Program-made: the position numbers and the translations under genes
Assembly (NCBI GenBank): GCA_039619475.1
Contig: CM077115.1
Coordinates: forward strand, 417,268,557-417,332,556
DNA: 64,000 bases
Direction of reading: 5' to 3'
From: Icerya purchasi
Taxonomy: Eukaryota; Arthropoda; Insecta; Hemiptera; Monophlebidae
Notes under the pieces: generated by a model
Databases searched by the model: none
The model's input: only the letters and a program-made list of their open reading frames with translations
Told to the model about the DNA's origin: nothing
In this document: positions 1 through 11,769 of the stretch, in pieces
Layout of the letters: every line of letters begins with the position of its first letter
Numbering within the stretch: the first letter of the stretch is position 1

Positions 1-930
1 TTGTTATATTCAAAAAATTTGTCGCATTTGTGTTTTTTTTTCATATTCAAATACACGCGTTTCATGGAAATAGGTTTCGTTATTGGACACGTGGTTACCC
101 CGTGATATCTCCACCGGGAGAGATACCGCCATCGAACGGCGGATTTCGCGAGTCGGTTTTTTTTCTATTTTTATACATTTTTTTATTAAAAGCCTAAAGC
201 TCTGCCAGGCCGAGCTTCCGGTAATAGCAAGCCGGTATATTTTTGCTATTGGCGCCCACTAAATAGTTTTCGGACATACATATTTTTTTTGGTATTTTTT
301 TTTGTTGTTATTATTTCGCTCGATCAACTGGCGTCCGAAATTAGTGACTCCATTTTCCAATTCATATCAATATATATATATGTGTTAGTTCAAAAACCAC
401 GATGTAAATAAGCTTATCGTTTTTTATGAATTTCAAAAATGATCATTTAAACGTTTGTCGAAAATTGCTTGTTACGTAGAATTTTCTCGAAACTTAAGAC
501 TTCGACCAATTTTTCGAAACTCCTAGAAACCATTAATTTGTGAATTGCAGCAAAATCGTTAGAACCGCTTCCGAAAATCTAGTTACACGATTTTAAATTA
601 TAATACGAGCAAACATTTTTTGATATATATATATATATACGTAACAGGGTTTTCAGAAATAGCTCTAACGATTTTTAAGGGTCTAAACTCGTAAAAACCC
701 TTAATTGGCGAATTTCAGCTTATCTAAAAGTTGATTAGTCGAGGTCTTAAGTTGCGAACAAAATTCTACGGAACAAGCAATTTTAAAAGGAAGGCAATCC
801 CAATATATAGGCGTATTTTTAAGGTTTAGTATAAATTAAGTAATATGCTTACTTACATACATTTAATTACCCTGACCATTGAGAATAAATGAAGGTATGA
901 TATGCGTATTTATACAACGGCAGATTGTTA
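1..930. other. Unassigned DNA with one hairpin repeat
   Basis: No coding region is supported here. The stretch holds poly-T runs, a (TA)n run near 622-640 and the inverted repeat described separately at 461-784. A moderately GC-rich patch at about 85-150 and 200-265 was not recognised. Confidence 0.4.
461..784. repeat. MITE-like imperfect hairpin
   Basis: The left arm starts AAAATTGCTTGTTACGTAGA at 461. The reverse complement of the right arm, ending at 784, starts AAAATTGCTTGTTCCGTAGA. Similarity continues inward through a CTTAAGAC.TCGAC block and an AAATCGTTAGA block to a short TA-rich spacer near 620-640. The arms are therefore roughly 130-145 bp with several mismatches and small indels. 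The structure resembles a foldback or MITE element. No clear target duplication was seen, and no open frame lies inside. Confidence 0.6.
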
Positions 931-1818
931 ACGACAGGCGTTCAATAAGTAACGTGACATGGATTGTTTCGCAGCCGTTGTTTGGTGAAACTGTGTAAAA
1001 TTTATGTGGGAGGCAGAGGAGGAAAATACGAACAAAATGCCGTTTTCCGCGTTCTGATCTGGGCGGTAAAACTTCTGTACGCACGTGTGAAACATGTTGA
1101 ACGTTTCCAAGCCGGTGAGTTACGAGAGGTCACCAAATTTCTAACAGCTAAAGATGCAAAAATTGATCGCAGACTGTGCGTAGCGTACGATGAGCATTAT
1201 GACGCGTAGGTGTGTCTCAGAGTCAAAGGAAGCGAGTAGTAAAGTGTGAATAATGAAAGGTCAACCAGGTCCGCCAAAAGCCAAAACTGAATGCTTTGCC
1301 GGAAGGTAACCATCTTCTGCAACCGGCACAGACTCCGACTGTTGCGATTTCGTACACAGAAGGTTGCGTCGACGGAGTACACTTACCATCATCCTCATGA
1401 GGTAGCACTTCATCGAGCGATTAATCGGAAGAGACGTGGCTGCAGTCTGGAGAGCGGTTGCACGATAATGCACGACCCCGCACACGTCTGTTCTCGTTCG
1501 CACGTGAATTAAAAATCAAAATTGAGACGAATTTTCACATCCACCCTACTACTCGTCTGATGTGGCACCTTTGGATTTTTACGTTTTCCCTATTTGAAAT
1601 GCTTGAAAAACGTTGGGGCAGTAACGAAATTTTTCGCTAAATGCACCGCCCAGTATTACCGTATCGTTAAATTCGTGGCCCGGTATGATAAGTGTCTTAA
1701 TGCTTTTGGAAATTATGTGGAAAAATAAAGTATTTCTTCCAGTTTCTTTGATATTTTTTTCATAATTTTTGGATACCTGGAAGGACATGTCGTCCGGTTA
1801 CTTATTGAACGCCCCTTG
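931..1818 (+). mobile_element. mariner element, internally deleted
   Basis: The ends are inverted repeats. On the left GGCGTTCAATAAGTAAC lies at 937-953, and the reverse complement of the right end has the same 17 bases (1798-1814). Extending outward, both ends are flanked by TA (929-930 and 1819-1820), the mariner target site. The length of 888 bp is short against the roughly 1.3 kb usual for mariner, so part of the body has been lost. The interior carries recognisable but broken transposase remnants on the plus strand. The element is inactive. Confidence 0.8.
1100..1640 (+). pseudogene. mariner transposase remnant
   Basis: Pieces of a D,D34D transposase can be read in different frames. A helix-turn-helix-like N-terminal piece (VTKFLTAKDAKI...RRLCVAYDEH) lies near 1115-1200. 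The second catalytic Asp is in an HDNARP motif at about 1460-1477. A D.APLDFY motif near 1560-1585 carries the third catalytic position, followed by a KRWGSNE-type tail. Stops and shifts separate them, and the first catalytic Asp region is not recognisable. It encoded the enzyme that cuts and pastes the surrounding TIR element. The family call rests on these motifs and the TA-flanked ends. Confidence 0.7.
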
Positions 1819-3463
1819 TATACGTAGGTGTGATAATTTGTAATATTATTTATACAAAAGTAAGTTTCATAATTAAAACCAGTAATCGATTTGCAAGAAA
1901 GGAAACCTCGATCACTAGAGTTATATTATTAAATAAGCAATTCTCGAAACTGATTAATACCTTAATTGATTTCAAATTTTCATGATAAATCCGAACAAAG
2001 TCATCGAGTCTGTAAATTAGGGCGAGTACAAAAATTCGAATAACGTAAAACACAACGAAATATTTAAACTTAAAGAGATTAAAAACTTACGAAATATTTT
2101 CATTGCTCCGGGTCGCCTCTTTCGAGACTAGCTAGGTATTGGTTTTCGCTTTGCAATATGTAACAGTGTATTGAAATGCACAGTAGTCGATTTCCAGAAG
2201 ATGCACTTCTCACTGCATATTTCAAATGGAGACGGACATGTTCTTTTTTTTTTTTGTGATCTTCGTTTTCGGTAATCAGCGCACGGCCAGAATTTTTTGA
2301 TTTCGACGTATCCTTTCTGAAGAACGTTGTCAGACGTGTCAGACATCGTAGACGCTGAAAGTGCGCATTGAACGCTATTTATCAGCTCCGAAGAGAGTCA
2401 TACGTTCGCGAAAAACTCCGTTCTCGCAATATTCCTCATTTAGATCTTTTTTTATTGGAGTAATCACGATATTTCCCCTTATTTTTAATAATTTTCGCAT
2501 TTACTTTGTTTCCTAATTTTACTCCTGCCATTAATATTTCTAAAGCATTTTGGCGTGTCCTCATTTTGTTTATTATCCCGCGGAACCGCCGATATCTGAC
2601 AGCCCCAGTATGTCAGGGATGGTGGTATAGAAGGCAACTATTTAAAATTTCACTTTTCAACTCTAACGGATAATATCGTTTGAAAATATTTTTTTTCTTA
2701 TTTTTTTTTAAAACTTTGGGCGGCGCGTCAATTAATATTAACCCGACGCAAGTGAAATTTTCGAAAGTGTTCATTCACATGCACATATATACACAAATAT
2801 GATAACACTTACTTATAAGATACATTCAGGGACATGTGTATATAGAGATATGCGCATAGACATGGATATGTACCTTTATCATGTTAAGGTTATTATTGTA
2901 TCATATCGATGTCAAAGTCCAGTCAACGTCAAGTTCGAAGCGAATTATAAAGTTTTGAAATGGTCACTCATTAAATTTCATCCGACTATGTATTCTACGT
3001 CATGTGCCCCTCAAACAGAATCACCCTTGATATGCTTGAAAAGATATTTACGTCTTTTTTTATAATTTAACCGTTGAATTTTGAGGATCTCTGGTAGGGA
3101 ATTATATAAGATAGCACCCTTGTATATAGAGCCTGGGTGCGGGTATGAAATTTGTTGTATTTCGGAATGTAAGCCGGCTCCAGATTGGAGATTCGCGAGT
3201 TATTCTATTTGTGTACGCAACTCCAAATTTTAATTTGTTCCTACAAACGAAGTTTAAAACATTTGTAATTTATACCAAATCTGACACCCCCCATAAACGT
3301 TTTGTTATAAATTTGTTCGATTAGTTCTAGAACGGATGTTTGAAAAACTGTGATATTATTCAAATTACCCTAAAACGGGTTGATATAAAGCTCAATAAAG
3401 ATAGCGCAAAAGCTCAGGAGAAAAAATATTTGCTCTAATGATAGAAAATATCAAGTTTGTAAC

Positions 3464-3540
<77 letters not shown>

Positions 3541-6500
3541 AGAATTTGATTCGATTTGTGATTATCCTTGTTTGATAAGTTTCTATCAACTCTTATTTCA
3601 TTCATTATCCCGTCTTCCGAGTCATTCTACCCCCACCCCGTGTTACTATTTCAGTTCGTTTTAGTTTTGATCGGTTTAGAGTAGTAATGCGCAACCAGAA
3701 ATTCCCTCTGATCCGGAAGATTGCACACACCGGAAGTGCTAGAGAAAACCCGGTAAAAGTTCTCAAATCGATGTATTCTTTGCAACTTTCTCGTGCGATA
3801 GATTAATAGGTGTCACAGAAAATACTCCGTTAATTGCACTCATGATTTTCTTCAGCTAGCAGGCGCAAAAATAAATAAATAAGTGAATAATTCTTATAAT
3901 TGGCAGCGCGAAACTTACCGGTAGTTCTCTTTAAGCTAGAATTTATCCGCATCCGCCGCAGGTAAAAATATTCCGGAAAATGTAATTAGGAACAGTTCGT
4001 CTGCGAAAATATTATTAAACGCGTAAAAAAATTATGACCATGCGGCGGCACGTTTCCCGGTTAAACGAACACTCCGTGTCTAAAAAAGTATGTTTAAAAC
4101 TGAAGGACGGACCATAGCAATTTACGTCATCCCAACAGGTACTCGAAAACCACAACTATACAGGCTCGTTTAAAATTTTTGGCCACGCTCGTCGAAATGT
4201 TAATTATTCCGAATATAAATTGATTCTGGATTTTCGTCTAATCCAGACTCGAAACCGATAATATGTACGCGTATACATACATTCGCTGACCTATCAAAAC
4301 TGATTTGTGGTCAACTCACTGACACTTTCATTAAGCCAATAGAAACATCGGCAAAGAATTACCAGTGTATAACATTTATTAAACAAGATACAGGTACATA
4401 CATTATAATGACAACGTCAGTTTTGCGGTAAAGTAATGTAAAAACAACCTCTACGAAACTTACATAAATACAAACATTTTGCGCCTATACAGAAATACGA
4501 GTGTACGTATTGCATATATATATATATATTTGTATACTCATATATCTAGTTGTCCAACGAAAGAAATCCGTTCGTAAAACAACCGAAATGCGCGACGCCA
4601 TGAAATCAGGGGTCCTCACACTATGCTATAATAACAGTATCATTCGATACGCTATCAAGGATAGTAGATAATTATGACGGTAATTCAAATGAAATGATAA
4701 AAGATCGCCCCCGTGTAAGACTATATCATAATTTAATTTAATTTAGTTTAAAAGTTTGTTTCTTTTTTCAACTAAATTAAAATCATTCAATTAGCTAATC
4801 AAACTACATTTCGATGTGTCGCTGAAAATTTCAAGATCATCGTCTTCGGCATCGTTGAAATCTATTACGTCATCTACTTTTATCTCCATTATCAGTATAT
4901 TTATTTTCCAGTTTTATAACACGATCTATATCGTTTAATTTTAAATTATTTATACTCGCTCTTGCGGCTTTTTCTAATTTTATAAAACTGAAATCGATAT
5001 TTATCTCCTGTACTTTTCTTTTTATTAACCTTCGGTCCATATCAGGTATAATACTCGTTTTGTCAGCGGAACGAGTGGCTCTTCGCCTAGAAATGTGAAC
5101 ATGTCAGAAATAAAGAATAGCTGAACGTAGAGAAATGAAAACGGGAGGTTACTACTTCTGTTATGCAGATGAAACAGGAAAGGGTGGCAATATGATTTTT
5201 GTCGGTAATATTACGCGTTTTTAAGCAACACTTACGTTCGATAACGAAACTTGCACTTGTTTCGTTGGACAACCTCTATACTATATGTTAACAAAATTGA
5301 AAGTCAACCAAGAAATGCGAGTGCTGTAAATAGTTTTGTATTGTAACACTTTTCTATCAGAGATGTTACAATAGATAATAACGTAAACGTTGTGAAATTT
5401 ATTTTCGCGAAACACATTACTACCGATGAAGTACGAACTATTTTTCGATTATGGTAACATAATTTTCCCCCTGTCGGTAAAGAAATTTATTTTCAAAAAA
5501 AAAAAATCGAGTAATGATTAAATAAAAATATTTTTTCGATTTTATTGGGAAGATTACAAAAAAAAGAAAATTCTGACAACTCTCTGGATCGAAATGTGTA
5601 CATGATTTTAATGAAGCAAAATAAAAAAAATAACCAAAAAAGGTTTTTTTCGAAATAGAAAAAAAAAGGTAATCTTTGTTTACCTATACGCTTGTCAATT
5701 AAATTTGAAAATGATAAACTAAACGTCTTAAAATTGAATATTAAATAAAATATATGCTAAGAAACTTTTCAGGTGGCTGGGGGACACTCCATCGCCATAG
5801 TTAAAAAAGAAAAAAGACTTTATTAATTAGCCGATACGGTATATTATCTAAATATCTGAGGGAAACTTGAGTTATCGCCTACCTGTTAATTAGAAAAGAA
5901 AGAGAACTAAAGAAATATTATCGCAGACGCGAGAGCCATATATAAACGGCGTGTCTAAATTTGAAAGAGACCCAAATAATTCATTAGCTAGTCCTTTCCT
6001 ATTTTGTCACGTATGATTTCAATTTTCTTAAAGCCTACGTGTGGCGTGTTACGCTAAAGTTACACCAAGATGATGATCCACCAGGAAACAGCGTTGCACA
6101 GGAAACCAGCGTGGAGTTCGTATTTATTAATTTATTGTATAAAAATGTTCAATTTCTTTATTTGAATACAGAATAATGCAAAGGGAGGAACAACTGATAC
6201 TTGCGCAACACCGCAGGTTAACTGTTTATTGAAATATAGTTTCATTACTGCATTAAGATGGACCCATCTAGTTTAAAAGTTGTTGATGGTAATGTTTACC
6301 GTAGAGGGTTTTATTTGTTTGGACTGAAGTATTTTAATTACAGAGGAGGACCAGTCACAATTGTCGAAAGCTCTTTTAACATTAAAGGAGATGACAAAAG
6401 AAGGTGTTGTACCCTCATTAATCCTTAATAGAAAGCCAGCCATTTCGAAAATATTTACGATCTGACTCTCTAATACTTTGCGACATTATTGCGTAAATAG

Positions 6501-7400
6501 CAAATTATCGAAAAATACGACCCCCCCCCAGGGTTTTTTGAGAAACAAGTCTAGCCCCCTCTTGCGTCTTAAGCACTTACGTTGTACAAGTTAGATTCGC
6601 CAATTCGTACGTCGTATTACGCTTGAATTGCACGTATGTATATATATTTTTGTAACTATTACAATTTCCGTGATACATTTTCGACAATGAATAATTTGAC
6701 AATCCGAACTCTATTTTAGTAATAAACTATTTCGGCTTCCTGTTTCTTCTCGGAATTTCTTATTATTTTGCAAGAAAATTATCTCATCGATTTTGAAAGC
6801 AGTCTGAAATCTCCTTAATTCGGTACAAATTCGGTAAAACGAGATCGGTTGCGGAATAAATTTTCATAAATTAAACCAAGAGCGGAAGGATTATTGTTCA
6901 TATTTAATTACGCACCTACTTGACTGTGCGGCCAGTATTTTCTTTATCCGTTTCAATGGACGGTAAACGAGATCTCGAATGATAAATCTGTTTAGAGTGA
7001 AAACAAGCCGGTAGCTGTTACAGGTATATTTTCGTTCAGGTAGGACCTGGTTTGAATCCCGCTGCTGCCCATTTAAATTCTTACGTTTGCTTACTGTCCA
7101 CAGTTGACTGACGCAAAAAGTGTGTAAAGATACTACGTGCACGTTTAACAGAGTCAGTTTTATCTCAACCGACAGTTTCGTAATACCGGAAATAATTACC
7201 GAAAACTTCCCAAGTATTAACAGATGTACCTCGGGGAGAAAGACGAGTGATATCTGTTCGGATCGGTCTTTTGTTTGTCCGTTCAACTTTATCTCTTTCC
7301 GCGTTTAACAATTGATAAGAAGTATTCGGTGAGCTCGTTCTATTTATTTATCTAGCGTAAACTTTCAGTTATCTATATATTGTTTATTTAATTTACCTCT
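1819..7400. other. AT-rich intergenic DNA, no gene recognised
   Basis: Only short open frames without recognisable domains are present, and both strands are full of stops. The stretch contains an (AAT)n array (3463-3538), a short (AT)n run near 4514-4530, poly-A and poly-T runs, and a mildly CpG-richer part near 3.6-4.1 kb. No transposon ends, tRNA or splice-supported exon could be argued. Confidence 0.4.
3463..3538. repeat. (AAT)n microsatellite
   Basis: About 25 uninterrupted AAT/TAA units. This is one of several AAT arrays in the window; similar triplets also encode the poly-asparagine tract of family A ORF1. Confidence 0.95.
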
Positions 7401-7409
7401 ATTCTAATT

Positions 7410-7986
7410 TCTAACACCGCTTACATTCTTAAAGGCGTGCGAAAACCAGTGGAGAACTTTTTTTTTTTTTTTTTTTTTTTTTTTATGGCCCAGCTCGCGC
7501 CTTTTGGCCATTAATCCTCAGTGGAGAACTGAATGGGCAGCTGCTACAGCATTTTTAAGAATCATTAAGCCCACAGTTAATCATGGTAGCCACTGAAAGG
7601 AACATCCTGATATGACTTCAAGATCCTCAGCCGGCTGCAAATCGGCCACATTGCTATTTCCCACAAACACATAATCGATAACACCTGCCCCTTGTGCGGT
7701 AAGACAAGCGTACCGACAGTTTCTCACATACTGTTTACCTGCCAAAAGTTCACGGTACTACGACAATAACTTCGCCTATTGCGAAACACAGAGCGCATCT
7801 TCTCAGACGAGGCAATTGATATCACCAGGGTTATTGCTTTCATTAGAATGAGCGGCTTAACATATCATATTCAAATGATTCCGCCCCTTGTTTGTGCTGT
7901 AATGACCATAGTAGTTACACACAGCGCAGACAATTTAAGGGAATTAAAAAATTAAAAAATAAAAAAAAAAAAAACAAAAAAAAAAT
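7410..7986 (+). mobile_element. I-type non-LTR retrotransposon, 3' fragment
   Basis: The plus strand reads the last part of an ORF2: a QWRTEWAAAT stretch after the RNase H domain, then SRLQIGHIAISHKHIIDN and a CPLCGKTSVPTVSHILFTC zinc motif, and a short tail ending TYHI near 7872. This C-terminal layout (R-x-IGH....H, CxxC....HIL.C) is typical of RNase H-bearing I/Jockey-group elements. The tail is A-rich with interspersed T, C (7937-7986). Frameshifts and stops break the frame. The 5' limit is uncertain. A 60-bp minus-strand insertion interrupts it at 7459-7518. Confidence 0.7.
7459..7518 (-). mobile_element. 60-bp severely 5'-truncated retroposon
   Basis: A T-run of about 26 bases is followed by 34 bases beginning ATGGCCCAGC, and the whole is bracketed by an exact 12-bp direct repeat CAGTGGAGAACT (7447-7458 and 7519-7530). 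On the minus strand this is a retroposon 3' end with a poly(A) tail and target-site duplication. Removing the insert and one repeat rejoins the reading frame of the surrounding I-type fragment, which confirms that the duplication came from insertion. The donor family is unknown. Confidence 0.85.
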
Positions 7987-8089
7987 ACCGCTGATTTTTT
8001 GTTTAACGTTCAGCCTTATTTTAATTTTTGTTTTCTGCATTTCAATTCTTCGAAATCAAATCGGATTTTTTTTTCTGTTTCTAAGTTGT

Positions 8090-8281
8090 ATGAGCTCGTC
8101 TAAGGTGCATGGAGGTTGACTTTTCCGCAAACGTAAGCGGTTCAGCCCCTTTCGCCGGTCGCGTCCTTGCCTAGTAAGGATCTGCGGCTTTCACTAAACG
8201 ACCTAGCTAACCTCCCTAATGATGGTAGTAGTGGTCAGGGCCGTATCTGAGGGGGGATTTTCCAGGTTCACTCCTCCCCCC

Positions 8282-8332
<51 letters not shown>

Positions 8333-9210
8333 CATAATAATCATAATAATAACAACGAAGTCACTAACTCTAAAAATAATAATAATAATGGTAATAGCAA
8401 CAGCAATGTCACTAATGCTATCAAAAGTTTCAATATCGAAAGTCCCAGGACAATAATAACGATAATTGTAGTAACAATAATAATAATTTCAACAACGCTA
8501 ATAACACGCCGATCAATGTCAACAGTAGCGGTCATATTCAAGATACTTCGAAAAACATTTTTCCGTCCGATTACCGAGGACCTTTCAAAGTTTCCGTTGA
8601 GAACTCCTCTGATGATAAAAACATTGGAAATTGCCATCCGCTTGCTCTGATCAGGCTCATCAGCGAAATTTCCACCTCCTTCTCCGACATTGTCCCTCAG
8701 GGTAAAGACATATCTCTGTAGTCTTCCCCTTCATTTCCGCCGCCAACGGCTTTCTAAACAATCGCCCCTTCTTCATTTCCCACAATCTCAATGCTTTCAT
8801 CCTCCATAATACTCTATACAGAATTGGTGTTATTTCTGGAGTTCATCTTTCTTTCTCTGTTGAGGAAATTAAAGAAGGCCTTGAATCTTCTACCCCTATT
8901 GTGTCTGTTCGTCGTATTCTTCGCTCTTCCGATGAACCCAAAATTCTCACCGGAAGTGTCGGACTAAAATTTGCCAAATCCTCTCTCCCTGAGTTTGTAT
9001 CTATTTATAAACTTCGTTTTTCGGTGTCCCCAAGTATCCGTTCTCCCACCTAGTGCTCCAAATGTTTCCTTTTCGGGCATATTGCACGTCATTGTCGCAT
9101 CTCTCATTCTTCATGTTCCCATTGTGCCTCCAAACATCCTTCCTCTGATTGTACGAATTGAGCCTCCCTTTTGCCGCAACTGTAAAGGTAGTCACAGCTC
9201 TTCCAATCGA
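8090..9210 (+). pseudogene. Family A ORF1 (gag-like), broken
   Basis: ORF1 of such elements encodes an RNA-binding protein with CCHC knuckles that packages the transcript. Here the start MSS is present, followed by a deletion. A run of asparagines encoded by AAT follows (8282-8331), then a stretch equivalent to FPS.Y.GPFKV.VEN.SD (from about 8569), and finally PPFCRNCKGSHS near 9160-9203. Stops and frameshifts scatter the body over three frames. Comparison with the copy at 56-58 kb shows the order clearly. It cannot give a functional protein. Confidence 0.75.
8282..8331 (+). repeat. (AAT)n inside ORF1, poly-Asn
   Basis: About 16 AAT units lie in frame and encode a poly-asparagine tract followed by a His/Asn-rich stretch. 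The equivalent region of the large family A copy is also Asn-rich but more interrupted. Confidence 0.9.
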
Positions 9211-11769
9211 AGGAATTATCGACTTTTAACTAAATGTAGTTGTTTTTTTTTTTCATTTTTAGAAAACTTCTAAAAATTAAAAAACGAAAGAAGAGCAAAA
9301 TAAACGTGATTTGTAAGAAGATTAAAATTTACGAGAAAAACCTAAACACCGAATGATACGAAAATAGAGTAATATAATCGAAAAAATCACTGAAGCAAAA
9401 ATGATAAAACGAAGAGAGGCACTGAAGACAGCATTACCAACTTCGAGATTGCTGTTCAATGTTTGTCCCGTGTTCCGGACTCAAGCCATCATCCCAGCGG
9501 TATATACCTGAAATCAAAAGTTACTAGGCCAATTGTAAAAGGCGGACTTCGAGCAGAGAGGAACTGCTGGATTCAATGCTCTTGGTACATTATGAAAGCA
9601 TCGAGGTACCCTAACACATTTCTCGAAAAGAAAAAAAAAAACATCGTTCATATATCTCGGCGAGACTACATGCAATTCGTCGTGGTGCGGTGTATAGACT
9701 GTATCGATTTCTTTCGTTACACAAAACCGGTTTTATTACTAAATTCCAGAACCGTGTACAACTAAAGTGTTACGATCCGAAAGTCGACTTTAAGTAACAG
9801 AAGGGGAAAGTTTAAACCATTGTTCCCCTTAAATATTGAAACGTGAGTTTAGAAAACTTAAATTTTGTTGAGACAAGTTGTAGGCCCTGCAATAGAATAT
9901 GCTCAGCAGATACAAACATTTAGATGTAAAAAAAAAAAAAAGGACAAACAGTTAAGGGATTAATTGTAGGATGTTACATTTTTCATATTCAGAGAGGACC
10001 CGTAAGTTTCAGCGGTCTGGCAGCTGTGCTGATTGAGTTGTTGTGTCAACTCTTTCATTCTTGAGGATTATGGATTGAAGTCCACGGCGTAATTACACAC
10101 TATGATGATTTATTTGTAATTTGAGCGTTACTCTGTTCATTAACGCATAGTTGAAAGTGTTATTAACGCCTCGGCTACTATTAACGAACCTATATTACTA
10201 GAAGCATGTTCCCAGTACTGCCGAAGACAAAAAATTGTCCATGTCTACGAGAACAGTAGTAGAATTGCTAAGACGGACGATATTGTGTAAAAGCGCAAGC
10301 GGTAGATCGGTTGAAGAAAGCTACTTCCGCTCCGTCCGTATGAATTAAGGTATTGCCCGTATTACTTCATTACATGTTACCTGGGATCAGCTTTTTCGAT
10401 GAGCTTTAGAACTTATACCCCTGCAGAATCGCAAAGTGTAGGTTACACCATTGTCCTCAACTGCACGGAAACTTTAACATCGATTACGGGAATAGAAAAC
10501 GTCATTAAAAGCCGAAAGGAAAAGAATTTCAAAATGGCAATAAGGAAGTTTCAAAAGTGGGGAATATAATTTGAAAGAGAAAGCAGGGATTGGTATAACT
10601 TTAGTGCAAAAACGCCAGTTAATGCGCCGATATTAATACAAAGTGCAATAAACAGCCGAAATAATTCTTAGTGCGATGAATGATATCTAATTTTATTAGA
10701 ATATAGTGGAGAGCTGAGGCTGGCAGTCGTAATTTAAGATTAAGCCTTTATGAATATTGTGGAAAATAATTACGAATGGGTACTAATTTAACGGCTAGAA
10801 TAACCGACAGGAATATTAGGTAATTCGATTTTATGTTGGAAACTTGTTGTCGCCAAATTAATCTGCTAATAAAACACCGGAGACCTAGAAACCTGGCTGA
10901 TAGACAATTCGAAATAATTGTTTTCTTTTTTCTATTGTTCGAAGGAAATTATATTGGCAACAAATAGGGTGGTCGGTTCCGTATCGAAGGTGTTTTTGGG
11001 AATAAAAAACTTAACTAACTTCAGATTAATTCCAAAGTTGGAGGTAGTTTTATGAAGAACAGGATATTTGTGGATCGCGCGGAAAGTTACGAGACCCAGA
11101 TGGTCGATGAAGAGTCGGGCAGTCATTGGGTGGCGGTAGTTTACAAGATACCGACGACGAGAGTATATTTGATAGTGACGCAACGGACAACGGTGAAACA
11201 GGCCGTCTGAGCTTCAGGAAGTTTCGATGATCCGGTAACGACCAAACTAGTTACCAATGTCACGATGAAATTGGATAGTCTACTGCAGACGCTAATCGCC
11301 AGGAAGGCACCACCTTAATAAGTTCGTCTTCTCCGAGAGCGCCAAACAGGATTTCTTGATACCAGGGACAAGGTAGCGTTTAGGACATTGTTGATTGAGT
11401 GGTGCAAAACATTCGACACAACTCGTATAAAACAAGTGTCGTGGATTGTACCCAGCTCCGTCGTCCGAGTAGCAAATGATTATTTAATGATAACGTCATG
11501 AGACCGGCGAATCTAAAACATGAACGATCAACTGCCAGCGCATGAAACACCCTCTCCTCAGGCTACCGGGGCTCGATTTTAAAGGCGTGTTTTTAATGGT
11601 CTGTTCAGCGAAAACGGAATATATACACTGTCATACTAGATGCTCGGTTCCGGTGATGTGTCTTCAGTGAAAACAGGTCTCATGTACATGGTGCCGAGCA
11701 CACATCGTTCTCCGAGTTTATTATAAACACCTCGACATATTCTCGTCCTTCAGTTCGAAATTCGTCACA
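9211..11769. other. No recognised gene
   Basis: The stretch is AT-rich with scattered short frames. The only stretch with coding-like composition is about 11.04-11.52 kb, somewhat richer in GC. It includes a 52-codon plus-strand frame (11,052-11,210) containing GSHWVAVVYK, and further short open pieces in other frames downstream. These could be remnants of an old mobile element, but no family was recognised. Confidence 0.35.

Larger units (their letters stand above)
7990..9210 (+). mobile_element. Family A retrotransposon, 5' fragment
   Basis: The sequence follows the A-rich tail of the preceding element. It matches the 5' part of the large minus-strand family A copy near 56.5-58.3 kb. It shares ATGAGCTCGTCTA at 8090-8102, ATGGAGGTTGAC at 8109-8120, an asparagine-rich tract, then the ORF1 body up to the third zinc motif. 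About 60 bp after the start codon are missing relative to the other copy. Similarity ends near 9210, so ORF2 is absent. The part upstream of the start codon (7990-8089) is less certain and is probably 5' UTR. Confidence 0.75.

Noticed and set aside
3463..3538. Possible CRISPR-like array
   Set aside because: Pure triplet repeat without spacers; no repeat-spacer structure exists anywhere in the window.
3392..3589. Frame with a poly-isoleucine run
   Set aside because: Created by reading the (AAT)n microsatellite on the minus strand.
7049..7060. GGTTTGAATCCC, similar to a tRNA B box
   Set aside because: No matching A box, acceptor stem or anticodon arm could be placed around it.
6891..7286. 131-codon minus-strand frame
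   Set aside because: The longest frame in the 1.8-7.4 kb stretch, but no recognised domain, and part overlaps a shorter opposite-strand frame; not enough to call a gene.
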